NCBI GenBank assembly: GCA_012295275.1
Contig: CM022671.1
Coordinates: 5,892,565-5,956,564, forward strand
Length of the DNA stretch: 64,000 bases
Origin: Chrysomallon squamiferum
Taxonomy: Eukaryota; Mollusca; Gastropoda; Neomphalida; Peltospiridae
Reading direction: 5' to 3'
Shown one piece after another: positions 24,085 to 37,160 of the stretch. The position numbers were made by a program, and so were the translations under genes. The notes under the pieces were generated by a model. It was not told the origin of the DNA. It made no database searches and saw only the letters and a program-made list of their open reading frames with translations. How positions within the stretch are numbered: the stretch's first letter is position 1; each line of letters begins with the position of its first letter.

Positions 24085-24440
24085 TTTTTATATTTTTAAG
24101 TTTTTGATACAGAAAAAAAGAAGACGGCATTGTGGAAAACAAAGTCGTATAGAAAATTTGTATGTTGTGTACAAAACATGCAGTTTTTTCTTTTTCATTT
24201 ATATTTTTAAGTTTTTGATGCAGAAACAACAGGATTATGCTATCTCAAAGTTATTTGTAGAGGAAATATGTATGTTTTTCCCTCCTTTTTCTATATTTTT
24301 AAAGTTGTATTACAGAGAAACAAATATTATGACAAAGTAATGCCATCTGAATCATGTTTTGAGGAAATCTGTATGTTGTTTACAGAACATGCACTTTTTT
24401 CTTCTTCTTTCTTGATAGAGAATCTATGTTTTTACTTAAT
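24085..24440. repeat. Degenerate tandem repeat, roughly 90-110-bp units
   Basis: About three to four units with TATTTTTAAGTTTTTGAT then ACAG/GCAGAAA, a mid block, and GAGGAAATNTGTATGTT. No coding signature. Confidence 0.6.
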
Positions 24441-26547
24441 AATAAAAATAATGGTAAAATATTTTTAAGTTACCAGAATTACTATTTTATATTCATATAT
24501 TAAAATGACTATGTAAAAAATTAAATTGGCAAAGGTTTTGAATTGTCTTTCATGGTAAATGTGTATATAAAAATATGTATGTATTTAAAATGATATCATA
24601 ATAAAGATTCAGCTGTGATCCAATTGTATTTACATGTATGTATTTATATGATTACTTATGCTGAAGTATTTATGTTTATGTTGTAATGTTTGTATTTTGT
24701 GTGATGACACTGTGAGATCTATCCTGGTTTTTGTGAAACTGTTGTACACACTGTGCAAAACAAATCAGGAGGATTAACTCCACCTGTGGGACAGAAGTTT
24801 TAGAAGTGAAGACACACTGATGTTTGACAAAATTGGGAAGTATGGAGCCAATTTTTGCATGTGGAGATGAATTGCAGGAATGAAATGAATAAAGACATGA
24901 GCTGTGCATGTTGTGGAGAGGTCTGTTAGACAGAGAAGGTTCAGAAAAAATAATAAATAAATAAAAATAACGTATATCATTATGTACAGAAACAAAGACA
25001 GTGAGGCAGTTATGTCAAATGTCATTAAGGAGAGGTTGGTTTCTTAGACTGAAGAAACTTTTAAGAGGAAAAGTCTTCAGAAGAGGGGATAAATGGAAGT
25101 AAATTGGATTAGCAACTAATAGACAAAACTATTTTTAAATACAATATTAGTAGACATTTAGCTCTTTCTATAGCAAACAAACTTATAAAAGTTCATCTTT
25201 TTTCATACCTAAGGGCACTAACTACAAACACTGCTGTAGAAATACGTAAAAAAAAATTAAATAAACATTTTCATTATTGTGAAATTTCTTGTACTCATTG
25301 CCCTATGTAATACATTCTTATCATATCTTTATACAGAAATTTTAAATTACATCTTCAGTACTTGTTTCTTAAATAATTCTTCTTGTCAGTAAGACTTCAC
25401 CAATCCAATCCTGGATGAAAACCTCTGCCTTGCAAACTAAAGAAAAAAAAACAAAAAAAACCCCAAAAACCATGTTTAGAAGGTTTGTATATTTAACTTT
25501 AATTATCACTATTTTTATTATAATTTATTTATTTTTATTTTAATTATTCCTCTTAAGCTATATATATATTTCTCAGAAGAAAAGGTGTTGGAAAGGATCT
25601 GAATGAAGGCATGAATAGTATTTGTTGTCACAGATCATCTATTAGATGAGGTTAAAAAAAAAAAATAATAATAATCAGAAAACATACAACATTTATCAGT
25701 AATACAGTAACTCAGCTTTTTGTATTTTCTTGTGTTATTTTTTTTTATTATTAAAAATCTTTAAAAAATTCTATGTAAATACATAATCAAATAAAATTGT
25801 GTTTTTGATCAACATTTCAAAATGATTCATATTATAATGTAATAAAACTTTAATTGTAAAACTGTGAATAAAATATTTAATGTACTCACCACATCGTATT
25901 ATCTTTTGAAGAAAAATATATTTATAAGTTCACTGACGTGGAGGAATTTATTCGACACTTGGAGAAATTAGACTACCAAATCTGAAAGACTGATCAACAG
26001 TAATTTAAAAAGAACAAACTAAATATTATATTTAATATATCAATACTTACATAATTTCTTTTTAACATTAACAGTACAGCTTAGGCAATTTTTAATAATT
26101 TATTATTCACCAAAATTTGTTGTGGTAATAAAAGCAACTTTGTGATGCTACATTTACAATGATTATTTGTACCTGAGTAAAACTACCAAGAAACAGAAGA
26201 TGAAAAAACTCATTTAACCGTTAATAACACTTTTACTAGTTATAATACAAATTAAAGTTATAATTAATTTAAACTCGAATTATAACAAAGCTGCGTCCAC
26301 AATTTTTTCATCCTGTGGAACGTCTGCTGTAATTTTAATCTGGAACATTTGATTTGTCACATTCTGTGACGTTGGCATTTGACGTAATGAAATTGCCCAT
26401 ATATGGTAAGTGAAAGCAATAGGTTAGTAATAATAATTATTATTAAAATACAACTCAAAATATGTAGAAAATAATCATGTTCGAAATTAAAAGGGCAAAA
26501 ATAAATTCAGTACATGCTTACGCAAACGTTATCAGCTTGTAATACCA

Positions 26548-26597
<50 letters not shown>

Positions 26598-28594
26598 CAA
26601 AAAAAAAAAAAAAAAGTAAAAGAAAAAGAAAATAATTAAAAATCTCTTAATCATATTTTAATATATTATTGTTAGTAAGAAAAAAATCCTCTTCAGGAAA
26701 TAATAAAGTAATAATAATATTAATAATGTGTACAAAAATACATCTGAATAAATAAATAATTAAATAAGAAAAAACATAACCTTTTGTGTAAATGTAGAAG
26801 AATTTAACCAGTGATGTGTTCTGTATGTCTGGCATCAACTTCCATAGGCTGGAAAAAACAATGGTACAGAGAGGAGTCCAATTTAAGATCCTTGTAATGA
26901 TTTTATTAATAGCTACACTAGCAGACTTGGTAAAATATTCAGTATAATGTCTGCTGACAAGGTGTTATCAAAACTGCAAAATTACTATTTATTTTAACAT
27001 TTCCATTAATCAATTTACTTGCATTAGATTTTGTCTAATCTGTATCTTCGGTATACATCAAAAACATACAATGTTTATGTTGCTTTTATCTGCCACATTT
27101 CAATCAAGAAATCATTTTTAGATCCGTTTCTGGTTTTAAGCTTTATAAACGATGCTGTTTCCACTTCGATACTTACAGTTTTTATCCATTATACCAAAAT
27201 GATACCATTAAGTTATTCGAAGTAGCCAAACGCTGACGTGGCCAAATATTTCACCTTTTCGTCTGCTCTACAGAACACGTGACCAGGAGACTATTCCGAT
27301 TTTGTACGACTCCGAATAAACACGTCGATGGAACATTAATGTAATTCAAAAGCTTTGATGGGTGCGATAGAGCGAAACGAATCTACCACTTACAGATATT
27401 GTTTCTGTTTTCAAGAAATTTTACAATATTTTTGTCCCAGACGATGTACAAATAACATTTAAATGTCATCATGAATAAACATTGTTCGCTTTCGACGTTT
27501 CGTGTCTTGTTATGTGACGACGAATATAATATTTTATTTTATTTATAAAAGTTAAATCTTAAAATAAATAAATAAATAAATAAATAAATAGTTGGTTTTC
27601 CAACCTGAATCTAGAATATTAAATCGTACTGACAGTAGCAAATAACCTTATTAATAAAAAATATAATTTCAGATTGTAAACTAGATTTCTCAAGCTAATG
27701 TTCCTGGTTCAAATCCTATCTGAATAAATAGTAACACAAACCTTACTTGTAAACACTTGTTTTTGAGTAACTGATCAAGTATGCATAACAAACACTTCAA
27801 TTATTTATCTGAATCTTTTGATGACTTTTTATTACACCTTGTAGCCAAGTATTAATATACACTTGTGTGTCATTAACCTATTCATTGATGAGCTGCATAA
27901 ATACTGAAATATTCATGACCATATACTTTATTTCCTGTAAGTGTTGTTGAGTAATATTTGTTTAAAATAATAATGATGATAAAAATGATTTCTAAAAACT
28001 AATAAAAATATTAATAATTAAAAAAAATAATGATAAATAAATAAATACATAATTTAATTTCTTATTGTGGGTAGAAGTTGTCAGTGTTGGTTATAGATTA
28101 ACTTAATACCTTTATACTAAAGCCAATCACAATAGAACTTGCATTCATTTCTAGTTAAAGTGAACTGCTAATAAAAAACCTAAATAAATGTTGTATATTC
28201 CCAAAAGACTGGTTTAAAACAAGAGACCACATTTCTTAAAAATAAACAAAGAAAAGCCCACAACCAAAATTAAAGATTTTTATTTCCTTTCTTTGCTTGT
28301 GAATTCATAAAAAGTAACAAAAATAATCTTTAAATATTCAATTTTTGAGGAACATTTTTAAACGAAACACAAATTTCAGCAGTGGTAACTTTTTATCACA
28401 TTTTTTAAATATGTAAAACCAAATTCAGTTAAACAGAAAATAAAAATATAAGTATGTACAAAGATATTAACATTTTAACAAAGATGAAAGTTAAAAATTC
28501 TTGATTACAATTTCTAAACATTTTAGTAACACATTAACAAAATTTGAGTAACTAAACAATATAACTTTAACAAATAAACAAAATATAATAATAA

Positions 28595-28596
<2 letters not shown>

Positions 28597-28625
<29 letters not shown>

Positions 28626-28638
28626 AAGAAAAAGAAGA
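28597..28638. repeat. (AAG)n microsatellite
   Basis: Near-perfect AAG units. Confidence 0.93.
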
Positions 28639-29734
28639 ATTAAGGTATGAACAATATTCTGTCAAATTTTCAATCCAATTAAAATACCTCTTCCAAATTT
28701 ATTAACTGACTTGATGCATGAATTTAAAATCTGATGGTTATGTTCAGCATCTCATTTTCTTGATATTCTTGTAATTTCTGTGGATAATTCATTTACTATA
28801 ATTTGTAATGTATTGACTCTAGTTTCAAATATTCAATAAAAAAAATTCAGAACTTGATCACATTATAAAAGAAAAAGAATATGAATTAAACACACAGGTT
28901 TGGTCTGCATTTTTTACATTGTTTGTTTTTACAGATACAGTCATCCAATCACTATAACTTCAAAACATAAATGTACCAGATCAAAAAACATTTTAAAAAA
29001 TAAAAAAAAAAAAAAATAAAACCAAAAAAAAGGTAAGAAATTTAACAATTATTAAATGAAAACTTAAGCATAACAATGAATGATGTGATTACAAAACTTC
29101 TTCTTTTCTTCTTTAGTTTAGATTTTGTGGAATCTTTTGAAGCACTGCATCTATTAACTTTTTAGAATTCATTTTAATATGTGGTTGATATGAAATAACA
29201 AATTCATTACTTCTAGATTAAATAAGGATATACGATATGTATATATATATATATATATACAATAAAAATAATAAAGAATGTAATTTATTTAAAAACCTGT
29301 GTTCCCCAAAATTATGCAAATGAACTAAGTTTACAGTGCTATTACTACTATTATATTAATATTTAATAAATATTCACAACCGTATTTTAATTTTCAAACT
29401 AAAATAACTCCTTAAGCCAAGTTTTAATAAACAACATATATATATATATATATAAAAAACGCACACATTTAAGTGTCAAAATTTCTATTAATGAACTCCA
29501 GTATGTCCATATTCATTCATATTAGTACTTATTTTTGATTTTGTTATAAAATACATGTACAAACATGTAAAATGAGTGCTGTTTAGATTCACACAGAAAT
29601 GAACATGTAAGTTAATGTTCCTTGGACTCAGGTAGACAGTCTGTAATGCTGCATTCAACAAACTTGCGTGGAACAACATGAGCGTTTTGTAACACACTGG
29701 GTCGCGTGTGAAACCTGAATCCTTGCTGAAAATA

Positions 29735-29739
29735 ATAAA

Positions 29740-29774
<35 letters not shown>

Positions 29775-30030
29775 TAACAATAACATTAATAACAACAACA
29801 TGATAATAATAGCAATAGTAACAATAATAATAACTAATAATAGTAATGATAACAACAGCAACAAAAAACAAAAGTGAAAATAATAGCAATAATAATAATA
29901 ACAATAACAATAGTGATAATAATGATGAAAATGATTATGATGATGATAATGATAATAATAATAATGTCAACAGTGATAATAGTAATAATAACTACAAAAA
30001 CAAAAACCATAATAATAATAAAATACATTT
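29735..30030. repeat. Imperfect AAT/AAC trinucleotide field
   Basis: Explains the Asn-rich and Ile/Leu-rich ORFs on both strands. Confidence 0.9.
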
Positions 30031-30087
30031 ACTTAACAAGCTCTTTGTAATCATTCTGAATCCCAGTGAGATAGACTGTGGATTAAA

Positions 30088-30159
30088 ATATTTGTTGCAT
30101 ATTTATCATATGTTTTACTGAAGTTACAGTAAAACATATGATAAATATGCAACAAATAT
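30088..30159. repeat. Perfect 32-bp inverted repeat with 8-bp loop (hairpin)
   Basis: Left arm 30088-30119, loop 30120-30127, right arm 30128-30159. An outer pair (30065-30087 with 30196-30217) also pairs, with a 2-base gap and an A-rich insert on the right side. About 200 bp beyond the myosin stop. Confidence 0.92.
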
Positions 30160-30361
30160 AATATTTGAAAAAAAAAAAAACCAAGTTACTTGTTCATTTT
30201 AATCCAGTCTATCTCACCCTATCCCCATGTATATTTAGATTCCTATCATCATTTCCTTTCACATTCCTGTCTCCATCTCATCTCATTCCCCACCCACTCC
30301 CATTTTGTCCCCATACCCTTTTTAATTTCTATTCTATTGGACAAACCCTAAATACATTTTT

Positions 30362-30753
30362 TTATAATGAAAAAACCTTTGGCAGTTTTCTTCTGGTCAC
30401 AATTCCATCTCCTACAGACACGTTTGTGAGCTGAGAATAGGAGCTGCATGCAAGTTTCAATCTTTTCACTGCCGGCTCCTCAACAGGCTCCTCCGACAAG
30501 ATCTCCTTGGTTACCACAGCTCCTGGACTTAATTCAAGATGGATGCCGTCAAATTCCACTGGCGTCATGCTGTCCTGAATTAATTCTGAGCACTCTCCTT
30601 CGAATACCACTGGTTTTGTTGCATTCTGAACTAATTCAGGTGACTCTTCCTTTGACAGATCAGCTTCTGTAACAATCCTAGTTAATTTCTGCTGCTGTTT
30701 TTCAGTTTCAAACTTCAATTTTAACTCTTTTTTCAGCTTATAAATGAGGAAAG
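30362..30753 (-). CDS. MYO19: MYO19-like exon 25: IQ 2 and acidic tail with short repeats
   Basis: 392 nt, phase 1 to the TAA at 30362-30364. Begins [16 protein letters not shown], completing the second IQ-like helix. Then come about 2.5 copies of a 17-residue repeat ([30 protein letters not shown], a decayed third), an acidic SEEPVEEP stretch, and a basic end (RRKLPKVF). Length is close to the tail of vertebrate MYO19, but its mitochondrial-targeting sequence is not evident. Confidence 0.85.
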
Positions 30754-30997
30754 CTTTAAAGGGTAAAAAAAAAAAAAAAAAAAAAAAGGAATTAATAAAT
30801 CTACAGCAGAAGGATGTTGGTGAAAACCGAATGCAAAAGGAATTACAATGATGAAAGAACAAATAAATTGGCAGACTTGATTTTATTTAATTATTATTAT
30901 TTATGTATTTTTTATTTATTTTTATTATTTATTTATTTACTTTTTCTTAATTTTATTTTTTTTTTAACAATTTGATTAAATGGCAAACAATACAAGC

Positions 30998-31051
<54 letters not shown>

Positions 31052-34000
31052 TGTACTGATGATGTAAAACTTGGTAACAGACCTCTCTGAATAACAGCAG
31101 CAGCCTCATTTTGTTTTCTCTTCATCCACAGAGATATCAGTCTTCTCCACCAGTTCTGAATCACACAGGCCTGCTTGTTCAAAACCTGAGCTCTGCATGA
31201 TTCTAATTTCTCTATCTGTAAGAGAAACAACACTTTAAAACAAAAATGTCTTCCAAGATAACTAACTGACAGTTCACTGTGACTGTTATACATAGTTTCT
31301 TTCTCAGAAATTAACTTTTTTAAGAGTAAAACAGTTCTGAAACACATTCTATATAGCAGGGTTTTTTTTTTTTAACCAAATGTTTTGTAATGTGTTTAAT
31401 TCAAAATGAATAATTCCTTAAGATTATTTGCTTTTGATGAACTCAAACATTTACAAGTAAAACCATATGTTTTTAATTTATGATAAAATATCAACATTAT
31501 GAATTTTGGCAGATTATATTTCTAATTAAGCAGACATTCTAAACATCCATAATTGTTGAATTTTTTGTTGCACTAAAATTCAGGATAAACCTTTATCAGT
31601 AATAAGAACCTTGTATTAATTATAATTTAAATATTTGTAATAACAGTTTAAATACCTGCTCCTGTAACAAGAAAATCTTTGTTTTTCCAAACTGTCTAAC
31701 AAGACGTTCGTAGTCGGTGAACTCAGACATGAACATGGACTGAAGAACTGCAGCACAGCATTTTCTGATGTGATCTGCACCAGCCAGTCCTGTAAACAAA
31801 CATTTACACAAATGTTTGTATTAATTACTACAGTCAAACAGCACCCATTCTCAGTGGTTTGTTGTTTTATACGTATTTTGTTTTGCATAAGATAAATGTA
31901 TTATACCATCAGACAAAAATGTGGTTTTTATATCATTCTGTCTAAGTTTGAGAAATTTAACTGAGATGTTCTGGGTTTATTTCAGGAATGAATGACTGCA
32001 GGATCTGTGTTTGCCACACTGATTCTGTTAGATCCTATTCTAACAACTGCTCTGTAACTGGAGCTTCAGCGATGTCTGTCTGTCTATCTGTTTATAATCA
32101 GTTCTCTAAACACTACAAATTTGTATGTGTAGACTGATAAAAAATTAATTCACTATCATAAATAACACAAAAAATAAAAAAATAAAAATAAATAAAATAA
32201 ATAAAATAAAAATAAAAAATAAAAAACAAACACAAAAAACCCCCAAGAAACATTTCTGTTATCACTAACAAACTGATCAATTTCCTATAAACAGAAATTT
32301 ACATTCAGGTTTATCTAAGAACCATGCAATTATTACATTATGATTTCTTCAAACTATTAACTTTCTTTCATTCTTTTTTCAAAAAACCCCTCAAAACAAC
32401 ATGAATTATAAAAACTTAGTTCACACACAATTTCTCTTGCTTCCTGAATAAACTGACATTCAGATAGCTTGAATATTCTCTGATAGAGAGCAGCTCAGAT
32501 GAACATTTGAATAGATATCACTGATTCTCTGTCAGACATAAATCTGTATCGTTTTGTTTGTTAATCTTTGCCAACTGTACAACTGAAAGCTATCACATGT
32601 TAATCAGCTGACTGTTTCACCACTATTTAGGTCAAAACAAACATGTCTGAAGATTTCCAAGTCAGCGATTTTGTGATAGGGGTCTTGGATTTTGTCTTGT
32701 AGCATGTGTATTTATGACTAATGGTATTTTTTTTAGTACCAGCAAACTAAAAAATTACCAATCTAAAGGAATGTAAAGCCAAAATTATTGTTAAACAAAT
32801 ATACTAGCCTGGAATCATACAGACCAGCCAAAAAACGATATAGACCTATCTCTGGTGGAAAAGCCAAACATATCCATCCAAATGTCTGTCTGAGCTGTTC
32901 TCCCCAGGACTAATATTCAGATGACAAAAAAAAAAAAAAAAAAAAAATTAACTAACCTGTTCTTCTTCGTAGTTTTTTTTTCTGTATCTGTGTTGTCAGT
33001 GTGGGTGACACTGGCATGCCAAGCTGCTTACACAGTAACATCTCCAGAGATTCAAACAAAGCCTGGTTTTCCTTGTCAGTGTCACAGTGCTGGGCACCAA
33101 TGTACGACAGGAGAAACCCATATCTCTCGTGAAAATCTTCATACGACATTCTGAAATGTTTTTATTTTTAATAACAATTTATGATGATTACTGCCATGTT
33201 TTTTTTGTTAAAATCAATATATAATTTTCTGATAATACTGTCAGAATTATGGCCACTGTTGTATATTTTGACAAAAACTATTTTTTCTGAATTACAGCCA
33301 GAATATGACTACTTTTGTGTATTTTGGGAAAAACAAGTAAAAAAAACCCAAATGTCTGATAATACTGTGGGAATTGATACATCTAACAGGTCTATGATTA
33401 TTACTGAAGTTGTGAAGAGAAAAAAAAAAAAAAAAAAATAAATGGCTGCAAATTTTATTATTAGCAAAGACTAATGAATAAAAAAGGAAAAAAATATAAT
33501 AACTAAATGTAAGAATTAAACATATTTTTCTGTTGTTAGGACATCTCTGATATCTTTAACAAGTAATAAAATAAAACATGTACATCAAATATACTCCAGT
33601 TTCTTGTTGGGTTTTTTGTTGTTGGGTTTTGTTTTATAGCAATAATTAAAAACATAACAATAACTTTAGGTGTTTAAAACACAACCAGAAGAAATATTTT
33701 AAATAATAACATTTTTTTTCCTTGAAAGCTATGTTTTAACAAGAATGAAATAAAGCTGTAACAGAGTTATATAAAGATATTTAACATATGACAAAATGGA
33801 TATTTTACTAATGAAACTTGATGTAAAATAAGAAATTTACCTGGATGAGTATGTCTGCTGACAGATTCTGACAGTCTCCACTATCCCACATGCCTCTAGT
33901 TGTTTCATAACATATACCCGGTCAAACTGACCACCCTCGCTCATTTCATTAGGCTTTATACACCGGATGTAGTGGACATCAGAAGACTTCAGTGTCATCA

Positions 34001-37000
34001 TTAACTGATCCAAAGATCCCTGTAAAATATAAATTTTATACATCAACACTGAATGTTATTAATAAAGAAACCAGTTAAAATTAATGTCTACTGTTTATCC
34101 AAAATCCGTGCCATAACGAACTGTCAATCTCTGTTAGCAAAATAGAATCCTTCCACTGAATTTAATATTATTATTGACTGGTGTAATAATTTTAGAATAT
34201 ATTTACTACAGATAAAATATTGTTTCTACTCATTTCAGTCCTATATAAATGTATCAATTAAATTAATAATTTATAGAAAATATTGTTTACTTTGTTAAAA
34301 ATCAATGATAATTCTTTTTGTTTTAACTTTTTAATTTAATTTTTGGTGTTTTTTTTTACGTATTATTTTTGGCTTCAGGGAACTGTAACGTGATGTTTAA
34401 TTATTAAATATTGTGTTTTTTATCTGTGAGAATGCAAATACAAATTAAGTGAGGTTAATGTGAGTAATTTAACATTTTTACATACAAATTTAAAAACATA
34501 TTTTACTGACTTTAAACTTCTGTAGAACAGTTTTCTTTTTCTTTCCCTGTGAGTGTGAGTCTGACTCACAGCCAGTGAGCAGAGATCTGACAAATGGCTT
34601 CTCACTGAGAGAGAGAAGAGTTATGATCTCAGCTGGAATGTTGTCCTGAAAACAAAACAAACAATTAAAACAAAATAATAATAATAAATAAATAATTAAA
34701 TAAATAAATAAATAATAAACAAACAAATCAATAAATCAACAATGAAAGAAAGAAATAATTAACAAATAAACAAAAAATAAAATTGTAAACAAACAAATAA
34801 TTAAAATTTATTTTTTTAAAAATTAAAAATTAAAGAAAAACACAACCCCTCCCAAAAAACCCCCAAATACAATAAAAAAAAAAAAAAAAAAAAAAACTAT
34901 AAATAAACAAATAAATAAATAAATGAAATTAAAATTTTAAAATGCACCCAGAAAGAGCTATTTGTTTCTTGTTATCATCTTATCAGTTATTTTCCAAAGA
35001 CCAGCAAAGTTTGGAGATTTCATCTACAACATATTGCAAATCAGTTCATCTGCTCACCCATTATATTATTTAACATTTCCATAAAAAAGTGCTTTACCGT
35101 TTTGGGGAAGGTGTATATATCAAATATCTCTTGCTGCTAATCAATAAAAACAGCTCACAAAATGGTGTCAGTGATCACATCATCTTTTATTTAAATAACC
35201 TAACACATTAACTACTGTCAATAACAAAATGTGCCAAGACATCATTAAACTTTCATTTATTTGTTTTAATTATTGAAATAAAATAATTCGAATTTTAAAA
35301 AAATAATTAAGTTTGAATTACATTTTACCTTGTTTTTGGTGACCATGTGTTCGACAGAGTAACAGACATTGCCAGCATAGTGGCTGATGACAAAACTCGG
35401 AGTTTTGACGGAAGTTTTAGGTTTTTTCAGAGGTGAATGTTCTCCATCTTTGATCTTCAACAACCTGTCAGCCAAATCTCTCACACTGGTTTTTCTACTC
35501 AAATAAACCTCCTATAATATATATATATATATATAAGAAATTTTATTTTTATTTTTTTTATTTGTATATATTTTAACATACAGAGATGTTTAATTTACTT
35601 ATCTCTGGTAATTCAATTTTAACTACTACCTAAAAGGAAAACATTTTTAAAACATGAATTGTCAAGTCTGATAATTTGGTAAATTAATGCTACAGAAACA
35701 GATCATAAACATTTTTAAAGAAAAGCAGAAATGAACAAATATTTGTAGAAATGAATGAGATATGGTTTTATTTGTTGTTTTTTATGGTTTTTGTTTCTTT
35801 TTTTAATCATGGTTAAATACACCAAATATTACTATTATCAGTTTCTTTCTACAACTTTTTTTTAAATAATTTGTTTTTTCTGGTTTCTGTTTTCTCTTCA
35901 TTAAATTAAAACATTTTATTTTTAACTACATATTTAAAAAAGATATATAAAAATTCGAATGACATACTTTGGTTGAAATGATAATACCATAAAGTTTGCT
36001 ATAACACAGAATTATCTATTTTGTTTAGTGTACTTGTAATAATTAACACTGTTGTCTGTAAATAAAACTATAGACTCTTACCTCGTTGAGAATACCAAAA
36101 ATACACACTGAGCCCTCCAGGATGTTCAAACAAGGCTGGTTGTCATGGTAATTTATGTGTAACCAGGGGATACATTCCTCTTCATACTCCCTCTGTTATA
36201 TATAAAACACATTAAATTTAAAATTTAACAAATTAGTGTATTCTTAATCTTGTTTATTACATGTCACATATAAGATATTGACTTAAGATGTATAATTTAA
36301 GAGTAATGCAAAAGAAATAAAAGCTATGTATAATTAATCAAAATAATCAAAATTAAACATTAATTATTAATTGGTTAATAAATTCTGAACTCTGACTGTA
36401 TCTAAAATAGTTTTGTCTTTGTTTTGTTATACCAGAATGCTGCTAATTAAGGGATTATAGAGTATTTAAAATTTATTATTATCTGCTTTAAAAAGAAATA
36501 AAAAATTAAAATTTAAACCTGCAAGTCTCTCAAGAAATGGCCAATGTAATGTTGCTGAATCTTCTCATTAGCATAATTTATGCACAGTTGTTCCAAGCTG
36601 TTAGTTTCAAACGTTTCAAAGCCATAAATGTCCAACAGACCTGAACAAATTTATATATTTAAAACATTAATCAGTTCAGAGAAAAAGAAAAATTAACTTA
36701 AATCTATAATTTCGTAATGCTGTTTGATTATCGTTTCCTGTTGAATGAAAACGTTTTAAAAGACTGAGTCAACATAATCCGAGCAGGTCAAGAGACTTAA
36801 ATTGTTTTGTTTGCTTTTTTTAAATATTTTTTTAATTTTTTGTATTGGGTTTATAACAAATGAACAGTACAACTGTGTACTTGAGTGACACCAAAAGTAT
36901 TAAAACTCTCAATTCTGGTTTCAATTAGTGCAATCAAATAATTATAATACATGTAGAGTGATGATTAAAACAACAGTTTTAAAAGACTGAGTTACTGTAC

Positions 37001-37096
37001 CTATAGTACTACTGCACTCTTCACACTGAATCTGCTGATTTATAAATGTCAGTAGCCAGTCAAATAGTCTGTAATAATAACAATAACAACAACAAC

Positions 37097-37160
<64 letters not shown>

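Larger units (their letters stand above)
18457..30361. other. Intergenic region between K2P and myosin 3' ends
   Basis: No supportable coding gene in 11.9 kb. Holds CA/GT tracts (18520-18700, 19190-19280, 19500-19745), a decayed tandem repeat (20200-20480), AAT tracts, two diverged repeat copies (22.66-23.31 kb), a roughly 100-bp-unit repeat (24.08-24.44 kb), AAG repeats and a hairpin. CpG is scarce from about 22.7 to 26 kb, as if part of a methylated transcription unit, but no exon set could be assembled. Confidence 0.6.

Noticed and set aside
24676-24909. Minus-strand ORF with an acceptor-like site before CVQQFHKNQDRSHS
   Set aside because: Could be a terminal exon in the CpG-poor block, but no upstream exon in phase was found.
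25886-25985. Minus-strand segment framed by acceptor and strong donor (gtgagta)
   Set aside because: All three frames contain stops, so not coding; a noncoding exon cannot be shown without transcripts.
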